A stretch of DNA of 64,000 bases, from positions 558,001 to 622,000 of the forward strand of contig NZ_FNVX01000004.1 of assembly GCF_900104585.1 (NCBI RefSeq). Direction: 5' to 3'. Below are positions 9,293 through 17,702 of the stretch, piece after piece. The notes beneath the pieces were generated by a model. The model saw only the letters and a program-made list of their open reading frames with translations, was not told the origin of the DNA and did not search any database. The DNA is from Bacteroides ihuae (lineage in GTDB: Bacteria > Bacteroidota > Bacteroidia > Bacteroidales > Bacteroidaceae). The translations under genes and the position numbers were made by a program. Position 1 is the first letter of the stretch. Each line of letters begins with the position of its first letter.

Positions 9293-9319
9293 TTGGTAAT
9301 TGATAAATTTATATCTTTG
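9293..9319 (+). promoter_or_regulatory. Likely promoter of the metallo-beta-lactamase gene
   Basis: TATCTTTG at 9312-9319 is a perfect TAnnTTTG -7 element, 19 bp before the ATG. A TTG at 9293-9295 is a possible -33, although the 16-bp gap is shorter than the usual 19-21. No IS element lies between this promoter and the gene. Confidence 0.6.
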
Positions 9320-9338
9320 AACAGCAATTACAAATGAT

Positions 9339-10106
9339 ATGAAACATCAAAACTTATTATTAATAGCTTTCTTATCGGTATTCTCTTTAAGCTTAAATGC
9401 CCAGAACAAAGAGATATTTGATAAAATAACGGTAGCTCCGGGCATGGAGGTAGTGAAACTGTCAAGTAAAGCTTACTTTTATGTGTCTTATGATGATATG
9501 GGAAGCTTTGGTATAGTGCCGTGCAACGGACTCATTTTGGTTAACGACGGCGAAGTAGCTTTGCTCGATACGCCGGCCAACAATGAACGAACTGCCATAC
9601 TTATGGATTGGATTGAACAAGGATTGCAGGCCAAACTAACTACGTTTATTCCCAACCATTGGCATGGCGATTGCTTGGGTGGGCTCTCTTATTTGCAGAA
9701 AAAAGGAGTGAAATCGTATGCCAACCAAATGACAATTGATTTAACACGCGAAAAGAAATTACCCATACCCGATTATGGGTTCACTGATTCACTCACCGTG
9801 AAGTTGGGTGATATGGATTTGTGTTGTTATTATCCGGGCGGAGGACACTCTACAGACAACATTGTGGTATGGATTCCTTCCGAGAAAATTCTTTTTGGAG
9901 GGTGCATGGTGAAGGAGGTTCGTGCCACCGGATTAGGAAACTTATCGGATGCAGCAGTGAACGAGTGGCCTTCAACCATTGATAAAGTAATCAATAAATA
10001 TCCCGATGCACGTATTGTTATACCCGGGCACGGTGCAATAGGTGGTAGGGAATTGTTATTGCACACGCGGGAGATGCTTGAGAAGAATAATAAGTCTATG
10101 CCATGA
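9339..10106 (+). CDS. Subclass B1 metallo-beta-lactamase (CcrA/CfiA-like)
   Basis: 255 aa with a signal peptide (about 1-21, ending SLNAQ). All B1 zinc ligands are present: H107, H109 and D111 in NHWHGDC, H170 in GGGHSTDN, C189 in FGGCMVK and H231 in PGHG. The conserved substrate-contact residues K192 and N201 are also present. From memory, the stretch around the first zinc site and YANQMTIDL is nearly that of B. fragilis CcrA/CfiA, while the N-terminus is more diverged. Such enzymes hydrolyse most beta-lactams, including carbapenems, in the periplasm. Actual activity depends on expression. It ends 6 bp from the convergent nuclease gene. Confidence 0.93.
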   Translation: MKHQNLLLIAFLSVFSLSLNAQNKEIFDKITVAPGMEVVKLSSKAYFYVSYDDMGSFGIVPCNGLILVNDGEVALLDTPANNERTAILMDWIEQGLQAKLTTFIPNHWHGDCLGGLSYLQKKGVKSYANQMTIDLTREKKLPIPDYGFTDSLTVKLGDMDLCCYYPGGGHSTDNIVVWIPSEKILFGGCMVKEVRATGLGNLSDAAVNEWPSTIDKVINKYPDARIVIPGHGAIGGRELLLHTREMLEKNNKSMP

Positions 10107-10112
10107 AACTTA

Positions 10113-11231
10113 TCATCCTATTTCCTTAGCAATGAATCTCTTTATTTCCTCTTCCGATGGAAGATCGACCATATACTTCTGTACGAATATGTTCGGATCT
10201 AATCCTGCCGTAGCATATTTCACTAATGTATCTCCTTTTTCTGTGCAGAGAAGAATGCCGATAGGTAAATTATCATCGGGCTGCATGATTTCAGTCTTGT
10301 AATAGTTGAGATATAGATTTAACTGGGAGGCATATTCATGGCGGAATTTGCCCATCTTCAATTCCACAATAACATGGCATTTCAAGATTCTGTGATAGAA
10401 AACAAGGTCGGCAAAGAAATAATCATCATCTATTAAAATACGTCTCTGACGTGCTTCAAAACAGAAACCATGCCCCATTTCCAGTAAGAAGTGTTGCAAG
10501 TTATCAAGAATAGATTGCTCTAAATCGTCTTCTGTAACTAAGGCTCGTTCATTAAGCCCTAAAAACTCTAAAGTTACAGGAGTGTTTATCACATCCACAG
10601 GATGTAGTTGAACAGCCTGTTGCTGGACTAATGCCGAAAGAGCTTCTTTGTTCTTGGATAATCCACTACGTTCGTAATATAATGAATCAATCTGCCGATC
10701 CAGTTCTTTTACAGTCCAGCATCCCCTTATGGTTTCCATCTCATAGAAGGCTCGTTTGACTGAATTTTCTATCTTGGAAATCTTCTTGAGATGGGTGTAA
10801 GGCAATCTGTTGAAAATCTTATTTGCTGAAATATGTATGCTGTCATATTCTATATCACCTGTTTGTAATTCGGCATTCGGCAAGTGCCAAATTGGTGCAG
10901 TGAATTCGGCACTTACCGAGTGCCGAATCTCCGAACCCGACATGACATAGTCCAAAACCTCTTCTTTTAGCTGCGGATAAACAAGATACAAGCGTCTGAA
11001 TTCCCGGAATCGACGTTCATTCAGCCCTTTAGCATTTAGCCGCTTCTCCAACTTCATTAAAAGTTGTTCGCCATAGGTAGCGCGGTCTTCACCACGTTGT
11101 TCAAACTCAACAATATAACACCCCATTAACCAATTACGGGAAGTTAATGCAAGGTTTACAGAATGTACGGCTTGTGCTTGCAGAGTTTCTTGAATGGAAC
11201 TTATATGATTGACTAACGATTCAAAGTTCAT
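10113..11231 (-). CDS. PDDEXK nuclease-domain protein (YhcG/DUF1016 family)
   Basis: 372 aa with no signal peptide. The N-terminal DUF1016-N-like half includes VNLALTSRNWLMGCYIVEFEQRGEDRATYGEQLL. The C-terminal half has the PDDEXK nuclease core: FFADLVFYHRILKCHVIVELKMGKF gives the D...ExK catalytic pattern at about residues 277-300. The family occurs in many bacterial accessory regions and has been linked to restriction-like or DNA-processing roles, but its substrate here is unknown. It is convergent with the beta-lactamase, and TAATTTTG on the minus strand (11255-11248) is a likely -7. Confidence 0.88.
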   Translation of the reverse strand: MNFESLVNHISSIQETLQAQAVHSVNLALTSRNWLMGCYIVEFEQRGEDRATYGEQLLMKLEKRLNAKGLNERRFREFRRLYLVYPQLKEEVLDYVMSGSEIRHSVSAEFTAPIWHLPNAELQTGDIEYDSIHISANKIFNRLPYTHLKKISKIENSVKRAFYEMETIRGCWTVKELDRQIDSLYYERSGLSKNKEALSALVQQQAVQLHPVDVINTPVTLEFLGLNERALVTEDDLEQSILDNLQHFLLEMGHGFCFEARQRRILIDDDYFFADLVFYHRILKCHVIVELKMGKFRHEYASQLNLYLNYYKTEIMQPDDNLPIGILLCTEKGDTLVKYATAGLDPNIFVQKYMVDLPSEEEIKRFIAKEIG

Positions 11232-11247
11232 TTTTTTGTATTTTGTG

Positions 11248-11255
11248 CAAAATTA
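11248..11255 (-). promoter_or_regulatory. Possible -7 element for the YhcG-like gene
   Basis: The minus strand reads TAATTTTG (TAnnTTTG), 17 bp upstream of the start at 11231. No convincing -33. Confidence 0.45.
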
Positions 11256-11399
11256 CTATTTTTATCTCAATGTCTTTTAATTAAGGAAAAATATATGTAA
11301 GCCACTCGGTAAAGTCATTTGACGTATTAGGATTAACTATAATGGTTAAAAGCCGATATCAATGGCCTTGATCTCTCTGCTTTATGATCCGTTAAAATG

Positions 11400-11999
11400 T
11401 TACTTCGGAGAAAGTCCGTTTTTAAAAAACTGATAATTTTCTTCAATTATTTCTGGAGTATCTGCTTCTAATGCATATAGAATTTCACGGCAAAACTCCA
11501 ATGGAGCAGCTCCGTTAGCAGTAACAATATTCCCGTCTCTTACGGCTTGCTCGTTGATATAATTAGCTTCGCCTGTATATTTATTGCCTGCATACTGCTT
11601 TATGTAATCAAGACCATTGCTTGTATGCTTTACATTATTGAGGTATCCGTTCATACCGAGAAATACCGAAGCATTACATATTCCGGCAACCAATTTGTTC
11701 TCTTTTACTGCTTTCTCGACAAGCGGAACAATTTGCTCGGCTTCAGGCGAGAACCAACTCATTCCGCCAATCAATATCAAACCGGCATAATCGGCAGGCA
11801 TATCACTCAAATCATAGTCAGGTAATACTTTGAATCCGCCTATCGACACAACAGGGGACTTTGTAACAGACAAAGTCTTTACTGTATAGTTAATTGGGTT
11901 TCCGGGTTTAGCGCCCTGATTCAAGCTGGCTGCAATATAGGCTCCTTCCCAGTCTGCAAACTCGTTTAAAAGTACAAAAATCACTTCTTTCTTGCTCAT
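11400..11999 (-). CDS. DJ-1/PfpI family protein (class I glutamine amidotransferase-like)
   Basis: 199 aa. The beta-strand and nucleophile-elbow motif LVAGICNASVFLG carries the expected reactive Cys (about residue 107), and GLILIGGMSW precedes it as in DJ-1/PfpI proteins. The family includes chaperone, deglycase and amidase members, and the sequence alone does not choose between them. It follows the alpha/beta hydrolase by 10 bp, so the two form an operon in the accessory-looking block. Confidence 0.85.
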   Translation of the reverse strand: MSKKEVIFVLLNEFADWEGAYIAASLNQGAKPGNPINYTVKTLSVTKSPVVSIGGFKVLPDYDLSDMPADYAGLILIGGMSWFSPEAEQIVPLVEKAVKENKLVAGICNASVFLGMNGYLNNVKHTSNGLDYIKQYAGNKYTGEANYINEQAVRDGNIVTANGAAPLEFCREILYALEADTPEIIEENYQFFKNGLSPK

Positions 12000-12009
12000 T
12001 CTATTTATT

Positions 12010-12714
12010 TTATAGTGTTTTTTCTAACCAATTATTCAGATAATCCAGATGCTCTTTTGTATGAAAGTAATGCTCTCCATCCGGCATAATATCCACAATG
12101 CAATTATTTCTACTAGCAAACGAGTCGAGAACGCTTCTGTCTGTCATATTATCATTTTCGCCATACAAGATAAATGTGGGGCTATTCCACCTTTTAATCG
12201 GATTATTTCTGACGTATTCATAATAATCCCACGACAGGGTTTCTCCAAAAGAAGTTTCACACTCTCCCTTCTCTTTCAATTCTTTCTCTGTTATGTTCGA
12301 CCATTTCATCATATTTTGAATCAATCGCTCCATATCCAAAATTGGAGAAAGGAAAAGGCATCTATCAAACGTTATATTTTGATAAATCAACAAGCTAAAA
12401 TAAGCACCTAAACTACACGCATATAAAGAGATACTATTATATTTGTCTTTAACGAACGAATAGACCTCATTTAAATCGTACATACCATTTTGAACCGTAC
12501 ATGAATATTCTTCCGCTCCGCGTTCTCCATGTTCCGGTAAATCAAAACTAATGACCTGACAACCGGATTTTTCTGCTATGCTTGCAAAATGTTCGGCTTC
12601 TTCTTTTCTAGAATGTTTACCGTGTACATACAAGTATAGTTTATCTGAATCGGAACCATATATGATAGCTGGGATATTATTGATTTGAATTTTCTCTTTT
12701 TTATCCATTGACAT
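12010..12714 (-). CDS. Alpha/beta hydrolase
   Basis: 234 aa with no signal peptide. The nucleophile elbow is ACSLGA, where the usual first Gly of GxSxG is Ala. A late DGEHYFHTKEHLDYL supplies the probable catalytic His, and FILYGENDNMTD the Asp. This is the usual order for small esterase/peptidase-like hydrolases. The substrate is unknown. It is the first gene of a two-gene operon with the DJ-1-like protein. A TATCTTTG on the minus strand at 12798-12791 is a likely -7. Confidence 0.85.
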   Translation of the reverse strand: MSMDKKEKIQINNIPAIIYGSDSDKLYLYVHGKHSRKEEAEHFASIAEKSGCQVISFDLPEHGERGAEEYSCTVQNGMYDLNEVYSFVKDKYNSISLYACSLGAYFSLLIYQNITFDRCLFLSPILDMERLIQNMMKWSNITEKELKEKGECETSFGETLSWDYYEYVRNNPIKRWNSPTFILYGENDNMTDRSVLDSFASRNNCIVDIMPDGEHYFHTKEHLDYLNNWLEKTL

Positions 12715-12790
12715 TTAATCCTTATCGGCAAGTGAACGTTATGTTATAGATTTATGAAATATCCGATACACTCCTTATTATCTATGCATA

Positions 12791-12798
12791 CAAAGATA
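12791..12798 (-). promoter_or_regulatory. Likely -7 element for the hydrolase-DJ-1 operon
   Basis: The minus strand reads TATCTTTG, a perfect TAnnTTTG, about 77 bp upstream of the start codon at 12714. Confidence 0.5.
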
Positions 12799-12895
12799 AT
12801 ATTAATAACAATATTCTTAAAGATATGGTAGTCACTATTTTAATTTGCTCTTGCCAAATTACTCGACTGACATGCCTACCAAAGCCCAAATGTGA

Positions 12896-12995
12896 TGTAT
12901 AGAGAATAATAATAATTAGATGATTAAACATCCCATTTTTTATTTATACTTAAAACTTTTGCTGTATTTGCCAATCGTTTTAAGTATGATTAAAA
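12896..12995 (+). repeat. Dispersed non-coding repeat, copy 2
   Basis: A direct copy of the element at 9125-9224. The 11-bp arms ATACTTAAAAC (12946-12956) and GTTTTAAGTAT (12977-12987) have the same spacing, and the loop differs by a few bases. The -7-like octamer in the loop is TGTATTTG here, so the promoter match is lost while the arms are kept. It lies between the hydrolase operon and nudC. Confidence 0.75.
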
Positions 12996-13079
12996 GGATA
13001 CTTCCATTCATGCGTAAGCCCATCATAAAAGTACTCTTATTTACAACTAACATTTTTCACAGCATTCATTTTTTATTCC

Positions 13080-13087
13080 TAACTTTG
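13080..13087 (+). promoter_or_regulatory. -7 element of nudC
   Basis: TAACTTTG (TAnnTTTG) lies 28 bp before the ATG at 13115. It fixes the start: the open frame continues 65 codons upstream, but those codons would precede the transcript. Confidence 0.65.
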
Positions 13088-13114
13088 CCGCAGATTATTC
13101 AAAATCTCAGAAAA

Positions 13115-13891
13115 ATGGAATCAGCAATCGGAGAAATTCAATGGTTGGTCTTCTTCAATGACCAACTGCTACTTGAGAAACAGAAAGACGCGTATACTCT
13201 TCCGTGGGGAGAACAACCTCCTATTACACCGGAAAGTAACACCATCATACACGATATCACCACACCAAAAGGAGTACTCTGCAAAGCATTCTCTATTGAT
13301 CGTGAGATTGATGAAACCGAACAGTATCTCATGACCGGACTGCGTGCCTCGTATGAGTATCTACCCTATTCACAATATCAAATAGCTGGCAAAGCGCACG
13401 AGATATTGCACTGGGACAAAAATAGTAATTTCTGTCCGGCTTGCGGCACTCCTACAGAAAAGAGGGAGCCTATAATGAAAAAATGCCCCAACTGTGGGAA
13501 CGAGCTTTATCCTGCCATATCTACAGCCATTCTGGCATTGGTACGCAAAGAAGATTCTATCTTATTGGTGCATGCCCGCAACTTTCGAGGCACATTCAAG
13601 AGCCTTGTAGCAGGATTTTTGGAGACAGGAGAAACATTAGAGGAGTGCGTAGCACGTGAAGTACTGGAAGAGACAGGCCTGAAAGTGAAAAACATCACTT
13701 ACTTCGGCAATCAGGCATGGCCATACCCTAGTGGATTAATGGTGGGCTTCATTGCTGATTATGAGAGTGGAGAAATAGTCTTACAAGAGGAAGAGTTAAG
13801 TGAAGGTGCGTTTTACACGAAAGACAACTTACCCGAAATACCTCGAAAGTTGAGCTTAGCTCGTAAAATGATCGATTGGTGGGTTGGATAG
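13115..13891 (+). CDS. nudC: NAD(+) diphosphatase (Nudix hydrolase)
   Basis: About 258 aa from the ATG giving MESAIGEIQ. A zinc ribbon FCPACGTP...KKCPNCGNELYP (four Cys) precedes the Nudix box GFLETGETLEEC...REVLEETG. The NudC signature follows as NQAWPYPSGLMVGF (SQPWPFPxS-like), which separates NudC from other Nudix enzymes. It cleaves NADH/NAD+ to NMN(H) and AMP, and can remove NAD caps from RNA in studied homologues. A longer upstream frame is rejected because a -7 element lies inside it. Confidence 0.93.
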   Translation: MESAIGEIQWLVFFNDQLLLEKQKDAYTLPWGEQPPITPESNTIIHDITTPKGVLCKAFSIDREIDETEQYLMTGLRASYEYLPYSQYQIAGKAHEILHWDKNSNFCPACGTPTEKREPIMKKCPNCGNELYPAISTAILALVRKEDSILLVHARNFRGTFKSLVAGFLETGETLEECVAREVLEETGLKVKNITYFGNQAWPYPSGLMVGFIADYESGEIVLQEEELSEGAFYTKDNLPEIPRKLSLARKMIDWWVG

Positions 13892-13946
13892 TCTATTTGG
13901 CAGCGATACAATCTTTATTATTTACATAATCAGAAAGTCTAGCAGA

Positions 13947-14055
13947 GTTAACTACTTCAGCATGGTGAACTAGTTAATTAACCACGGTGAACTAGTTAAT
14001 TAACCGCGCTGATCTAGTTAGTTCAGCAAACCCTGCTCACAAGGCTTGTAGCGGG
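13947..14055 (+). repeat. Palindromic 22-bp-unit repeat, copy A
   Basis: Two direct 22-bp units, each beginning GGTGAACTAGTTAATTAACC (13964-13985 and 13986-14007), are followed by a degenerate third unit (14008-14027). A 24-nt tail (14028-14051) then begins AAACC, contains CTCA and AAGG, and ends TGTAG. Copies B (43553-43650) and C (62656-62756, reversed) share units and tail. Non-coding, located downstream of nudC. Confidence 0.8.
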
Positions 14056-14105
14056 TATTAGTCCATAGTACTAAAATTTAACAATATCACTTTATTGCAA
14101 ACATA

Positions 14106-14133
14106 AAAAGGAGGCTTATTAGGGCCTCCTTTT
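14106..14133. terminator. Bidirectional terminator between nudC and phosphoglucomutase
   Basis: A 10-bp perfect stem AAAAGGAGGC/GCCTCCTTTT (14106-14115 and 14124-14133) with A and T runs on its two sides lies between convergent genes. Confidence 0.8.
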
Positions 14134-14156
14134 ATTATAGAAAAATCTTATTCTAA

Positions 14157-15902
14157 TTAAATACCAAGCGACTTCATCACTGCTTGAATCTTTTCATCGG
14201 CAGCGGCATCAGCACCTGTATAGCAGTTGCGACAGCCCATTTCGCCTTTTACTTCAACGTAAAACTTAATCTTTGGTTCCGTGCCCGATGGACGAACAGA
14301 AACCTTACTGCCATCTTCGGTGAAGTATTGAAGCACGTTGGATGTATCAGGCATATCCAAGTCGGTTACATTACCCGCAGCATCTGTTTGCTTCAAGGTC
14401 TGGTAATCTTTCACTAAGACAATCTTAGAACCGGCCATCTCTTTAGGTGGATTGTTACGGAAGTCAGTCATCATCTGCTTAATCTCTTCTGCACCACTCT
14501 TACCTTTCTTCACTACACTAATACCTTTCTCTTTTGAGAAGCCATATTCAACGTAGATATCTTGTAGCAATTGATATAAGGTTTTGCCATTATCTTTAGC
14601 CCATGCAGCGATCTCAGCTATGAGACAGCAAGCTGATACGGCATCTTTATCGCGCACAAAATCTTCGGCCAGGAAGCCATAGCTTTCTTCGCCACCACCG
14701 ATATACTTCTTCACTCCTTCATTCAAACGAATTTCACGGGCAATCCATTTGAATCCGGTATAGCAATCGAGCATCTCAATGTTATTCTTATCGGCTATCT
14801 TTTTGATTAGCTCTGTAGTAACAATGGTCTTTACACAAAATTCGTTGCCTTTTATTTTGCCTAAAGCGCTGTATTGAGTAAGGATGTAATACAAGTACAT
14901 CAAGCAAGTCTGGTTTCCATTAATCAGTACCCATTCTCCTTTATCATTTTTACAAGAGATACCTACACGATCGGCATCTGGATCACTAGCCATTACCAAT
15001 TCGGCATCCATTTCCTTGGCTTTCTCAATAGCCATAGAAAGAGCAGCAGGTTCTTCAGGATTAGGCGATTTCACTGTAGGGAAGTCACCGCTAATCACAT
15101 TTTGCTCAGGTACATCGATGATATTAGTGAAGCCCCATGATTTCAATGCACGAGGAATAAGCGTAATGCCTGTACCATGAATAGGAGTATATACAATCTT
15201 CATATCGTGATGACGCTTAATCACTTCAGGATCAATAGAGACCGTCTTCACTTGTTCGATGAAAGCGCTATCTACTGCCTCTCCAATAATTTCAATCAAT
15301 TCAGGATTACCAACGAATTTAATATCAGCCGCTGAAGCTATTTTCTCTACTTCACTGATGATGCCTGTATCGTGAGGAGCCAATACTTGTGCTCCATCAT
15401 CCCAGTAAGCTTTGTAACCGTTATATTCTTTTGGATTGTGTGAGGCAGTGAGGATAATTCCGCTCTGGCAGCCAAACTGACGAATAGCGAACGATATTTC
15501 AGGAGTAGGACGAAGGGCTTCAAAAAGATAAACTTTGATGCCGTTTGCCGAGAAGATGTTTGCCGATATCTCAGCAAACTTACGGCTATTGTTACGGCAA
15601 TCGTGTCCTATCACTACAGAAATCTGTTTCAGCTCTTTAAAACTATTGTTCAGATAATTAGAAAGTCCTTGCGTAGCAGCACCTACAGTATAAATGTTCA
15701 TACGGTTACTACCAACGCCCATTATGCCGCGCAAACCACCGGTTCCAAACTCCAAATCCCTATAGAAAGATTCGATTAATTCGGTTTTATCTTCGCTATC
15801 AAGCATTCGTTTTACTTCAGCCTGGGCTTCAGCATCATAAGCCGGAGTAAGCCACTTGGAGGCTTTTTCCGTAACTTGTTGGATTAATTCCTGATTTTCC
15901 AT
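14157..15902 (-). CDS. Phosphoglucomutase/phosphomannomutase
   Basis: 581 aa, typical of the long alpha-D-phosphohexomutase group (PgcA-like). The phosphoserine loop is ILTASHNPKEYNGYKAYW, the metal loop is ASDPDADRVG, the sugar-specificity loop is GGGEESYG, and the C-terminal phosphate-binding loop is VRPSGTEPKIKFY. It interconverts glucose-1-P and glucose-6-P (or mannose forms) for polysaccharide and envelope precursors. The minus strand reads TACATTTG at 15964-15957, a likely -7. Confidence 0.93.
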   Translation of the reverse strand: MENQELIQQVTEKASKWLTPAYDAEAQAEVKRMLDSEDKTELIESFYRDLEFGTGGLRGIMGVGSNRMNIYTVGAATQGLSNYLNNSFKELKQISVVIGHDCRNNSRKFAEISANIFSANGIKVYLFEALRPTPEISFAIRQFGCQSGIILTASHNPKEYNGYKAYWDDGAQVLAPHDTGIISEVEKIASAADIKFVGNPELIEIIGEAVDSAFIEQVKTVSIDPEVIKRHHDMKIVYTPIHGTGITLIPRALKSWGFTNIIDVPEQNVISGDFPTVKSPNPEEPAALSMAIEKAKEMDAELVMASDPDADRVGISCKNDKGEWVLINGNQTCLMYLYYILTQYSALGKIKGNEFCVKTIVTTELIKKIADKNNIEMLDCYTGFKWIAREIRLNEGVKKYIGGGEESYGFLAEDFVRDKDAVSACCLIAEIAAWAKDNGKTLYQLLQDIYVEYGFSKEKGISVVKKGKSGAEEIKQMMTDFRNNPPKEMAGSKIVLVKDYQTLKQTDAAGNVTDLDMPDTSNVLQYFTEDGSKVSVRPSGTEPKIKFYVEVKGEMGCRNCYTGADAAADEKIQAVMKSLGI

Positions 15903-15956
15903 GAAGTTCTTATTTTATAATTAGTTATTGACTGTTGATTCTCACTCACTAGTTTA

Positions 15957-15964
15957 CAAATGTA
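15957..15964 (-). promoter_or_regulatory. Likely -7 element for phosphoglucomutase
   Basis: The minus strand reads TACATTTG (TAnnTTTG), 55 bp upstream of the start codon at 15902. Confidence 0.5.
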
Positions 15965-15984
15965 AAAGGATAAGTTTATAAATC

Positions 15985-17670
15985 CTAATTTGTAACCTTG
16001 TATCTTTCACCTGTTTGCTTCACATATTCTTCGAGAAACTCTTTGGGATAGCCTGGGCGAAGCACTCCGGCCGGTTGACCGATGGAATTACGTTCAAATT
16101 GGCCATTCTTAACACGTTTCACCACGCCATCGTTGTACTTCACAATAAGGAATTCTCCCAGATGTTTCCATACATTGAAGGTGTTTTGAGCAGTAATAGC
16201 GGTATATTTGGTCAGAAAAGCTTTTGCTTCGGCAGGGTTTTTCTCATACATTTTGGCGGCCGTAGCTTCAACTCCTTCTTGTGATTGATTCAAAAATGTT
16301 TCAAGTTCTTTCTGCGTAGCACGTACATCATCTATCATTAAGCTATAACGCGGGTAAACCATGTTGGCTACCCAGTTAAAGATCCAGAAAGAAGAATTCC
16401 ACGAGAAAGTGATATAATCGGCACCATTGCGTGCATAACAAGCCGGAACTGTATCTGTGCAACAATATACAGGAGTAAAGACAGTCATGTTGGCATCATC
16501 AACACCAAACCAAAGTACTCCACCAATCGCATCGGGTTTGTCTGCTCGCATCTGAGCAACAAACACAAAGCCTGTCTGCTGAGTAGAGATGGGACGTTCA
16601 TTGAAATACTCCTGATCTCCCACTTTGAAAGTTAGCGGTGAAAGGCGGTAAGGGGTTTTATAAGGACCGGCTCCGAAGTCATTTGAAATGTCGAGTGCGG
16701 TACCTTCATAATGGTTACGCATGGCATTTTTTACATCTTGAACGGAGATCTTACGATTCGGTTTCACAAACAACGGCATAGGATCATTATTTTTTCCTTG
16801 TACATAAGGAAGAAAGGCTGCCCCCTGATCGGTAAACATGTTGAAATAGCTCCATACGCGAGCTTCACAGAAACGGCGAGCGCCAAAGTCAAGCGGCGCA
16901 TAAGCATCCGCAAAACTAAAATCTTTGTTGATGCCATTGAAATATCCTTTTTCACGAGCAAACGAAATGACGTCCGAAGAATAGACACAATTCTCCTTAT
17001 CATCCATATTGAACTTATGAATACGTGATTGGTTGGCGTGTGCAGAGATACAATCATCAGGCACACGAACAGCTACCCAAACAGCGCCACGAATGCCCGG
17101 TCCTTTGCCAATCATCTCCATGATCCAGACCTCATTGGGGTCGGCAATTGTGAATGATTCTCCACTACTATAGTATCCGTATTGCTTCACAAGGTCTGTC
17201 ATGATCTTAACGGCTTCGCGAGCTGAACGAGAGCGTTGCAAGCCAATGTATATCAAACTACCATAATCAATAATTGCTGTACTATCAACCAATTCTGGAC
17301 GTCCGCCAAAAGTTGTTTCGCCAATAGTTACCTGAAATTCGTTCATGTTACCAATTACATTATAGGTCTGCTTGGCTTGTTCTATCTGACCTAAGTACTT
17401 ATTAGTATCCCACTCAAAAACATTGAGCATTGCACCTTTGGGGTAAGTTGCCGCCGGATAATGATAAAGTTCACCAAACAATCCGTATGAATCGGCAGAA
17501 TATGAAACAATGGTAGATCCGTCTGCCGAGGCACTCTTTCCTACGATTAAATTGGTACAAGCGGATGTTTTTGCCACAAACGCTACTAAAAAGAGGGCAC
17601 ACAAGAGGAAAGTTCCTCTTCCTGTTGTTGGCAAAGCTCCGCCTTGCTCACTAAAATGTTCCTTCATCAT
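15985..17670 (-). CDS. Secreted C69-family dipeptidase
   Basis: 561 aa. A long signal segment (hydrophobic about 20-36) ends just before Cys38 in TSACTNLIVGKSASADGSTI. Exposed Cys followed by TN is the N-terminal nucleophile pattern of peptidase C69 (PepD/U34). Later conserved stretches are WIMEMIGKGPGIRGAVWVAVRVPDD and the C-terminal tryptophan-rich part. It probably trims dipeptides in the periplasm. Only 32 bp separate it from the M23 peptidase upstream, so both may be in one wall or peptide-processing operon. Confidence 0.9.
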   Translation of the reverse strand: MMKEHFSEQGGALPTTGRGTFLLCALFLVAFVAKTSACTNLIVGKSASADGSTIVSYSADSYGLFGELYHYPAATYPKGAMLNVFEWDTNKYLGQIEQAKQTYNVIGNMNEFQVTIGETTFGGRPELVDSTAIIDYGSLIYIGLQRSRSAREAVKIMTDLVKQYGYYSSGESFTIADPNEVWIMEMIGKGPGIRGAVWVAVRVPDDCISAHANQSRIHKFNMDDKENCVYSSDVISFAREKGYFNGINKDFSFADAYAPLDFGARRFCEARVWSYFNMFTDQGAAFLPYVQGKNNDPMPLFVKPNRKISVQDVKNAMRNHYEGTALDISNDFGAGPYKTPYRLSPLTFKVGDQEYFNERPISTQQTGFVFVAQMRADKPDAIGGVLWFGVDDANMTVFTPVYCCTDTVPACYARNGADYITFSWNSSFWIFNWVANMVYPRYSLMIDDVRATQKELETFLNQSQEGVEATAAKMYEKNPAEAKAFLTKYTAITAQNTFNVWKHLGEFLIVKYNDGVVKRVKNGQFERNSIGQPAGVLRPGYPKEFLEEYVKQTGERYKVTN

Positions 17671-17702
17671 AAATTTATTCTATTTGTTATTATTTCTATT
17701 TC

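Noticed and set aside
12920..13114. 65-codon N-terminal extension of nudC in the same frame
   Set aside because: It covers the non-coding repeat copy 2 and the promoter -7 at 13080-13087. Comparison with repeat copy 1 shows a frame-breaking indel.
13964..14027. Short repeats as a possible CRISPR array
   Set aside because: Units are contiguous, without spacers, are themselves palindromic, and no cas gene is nearby.
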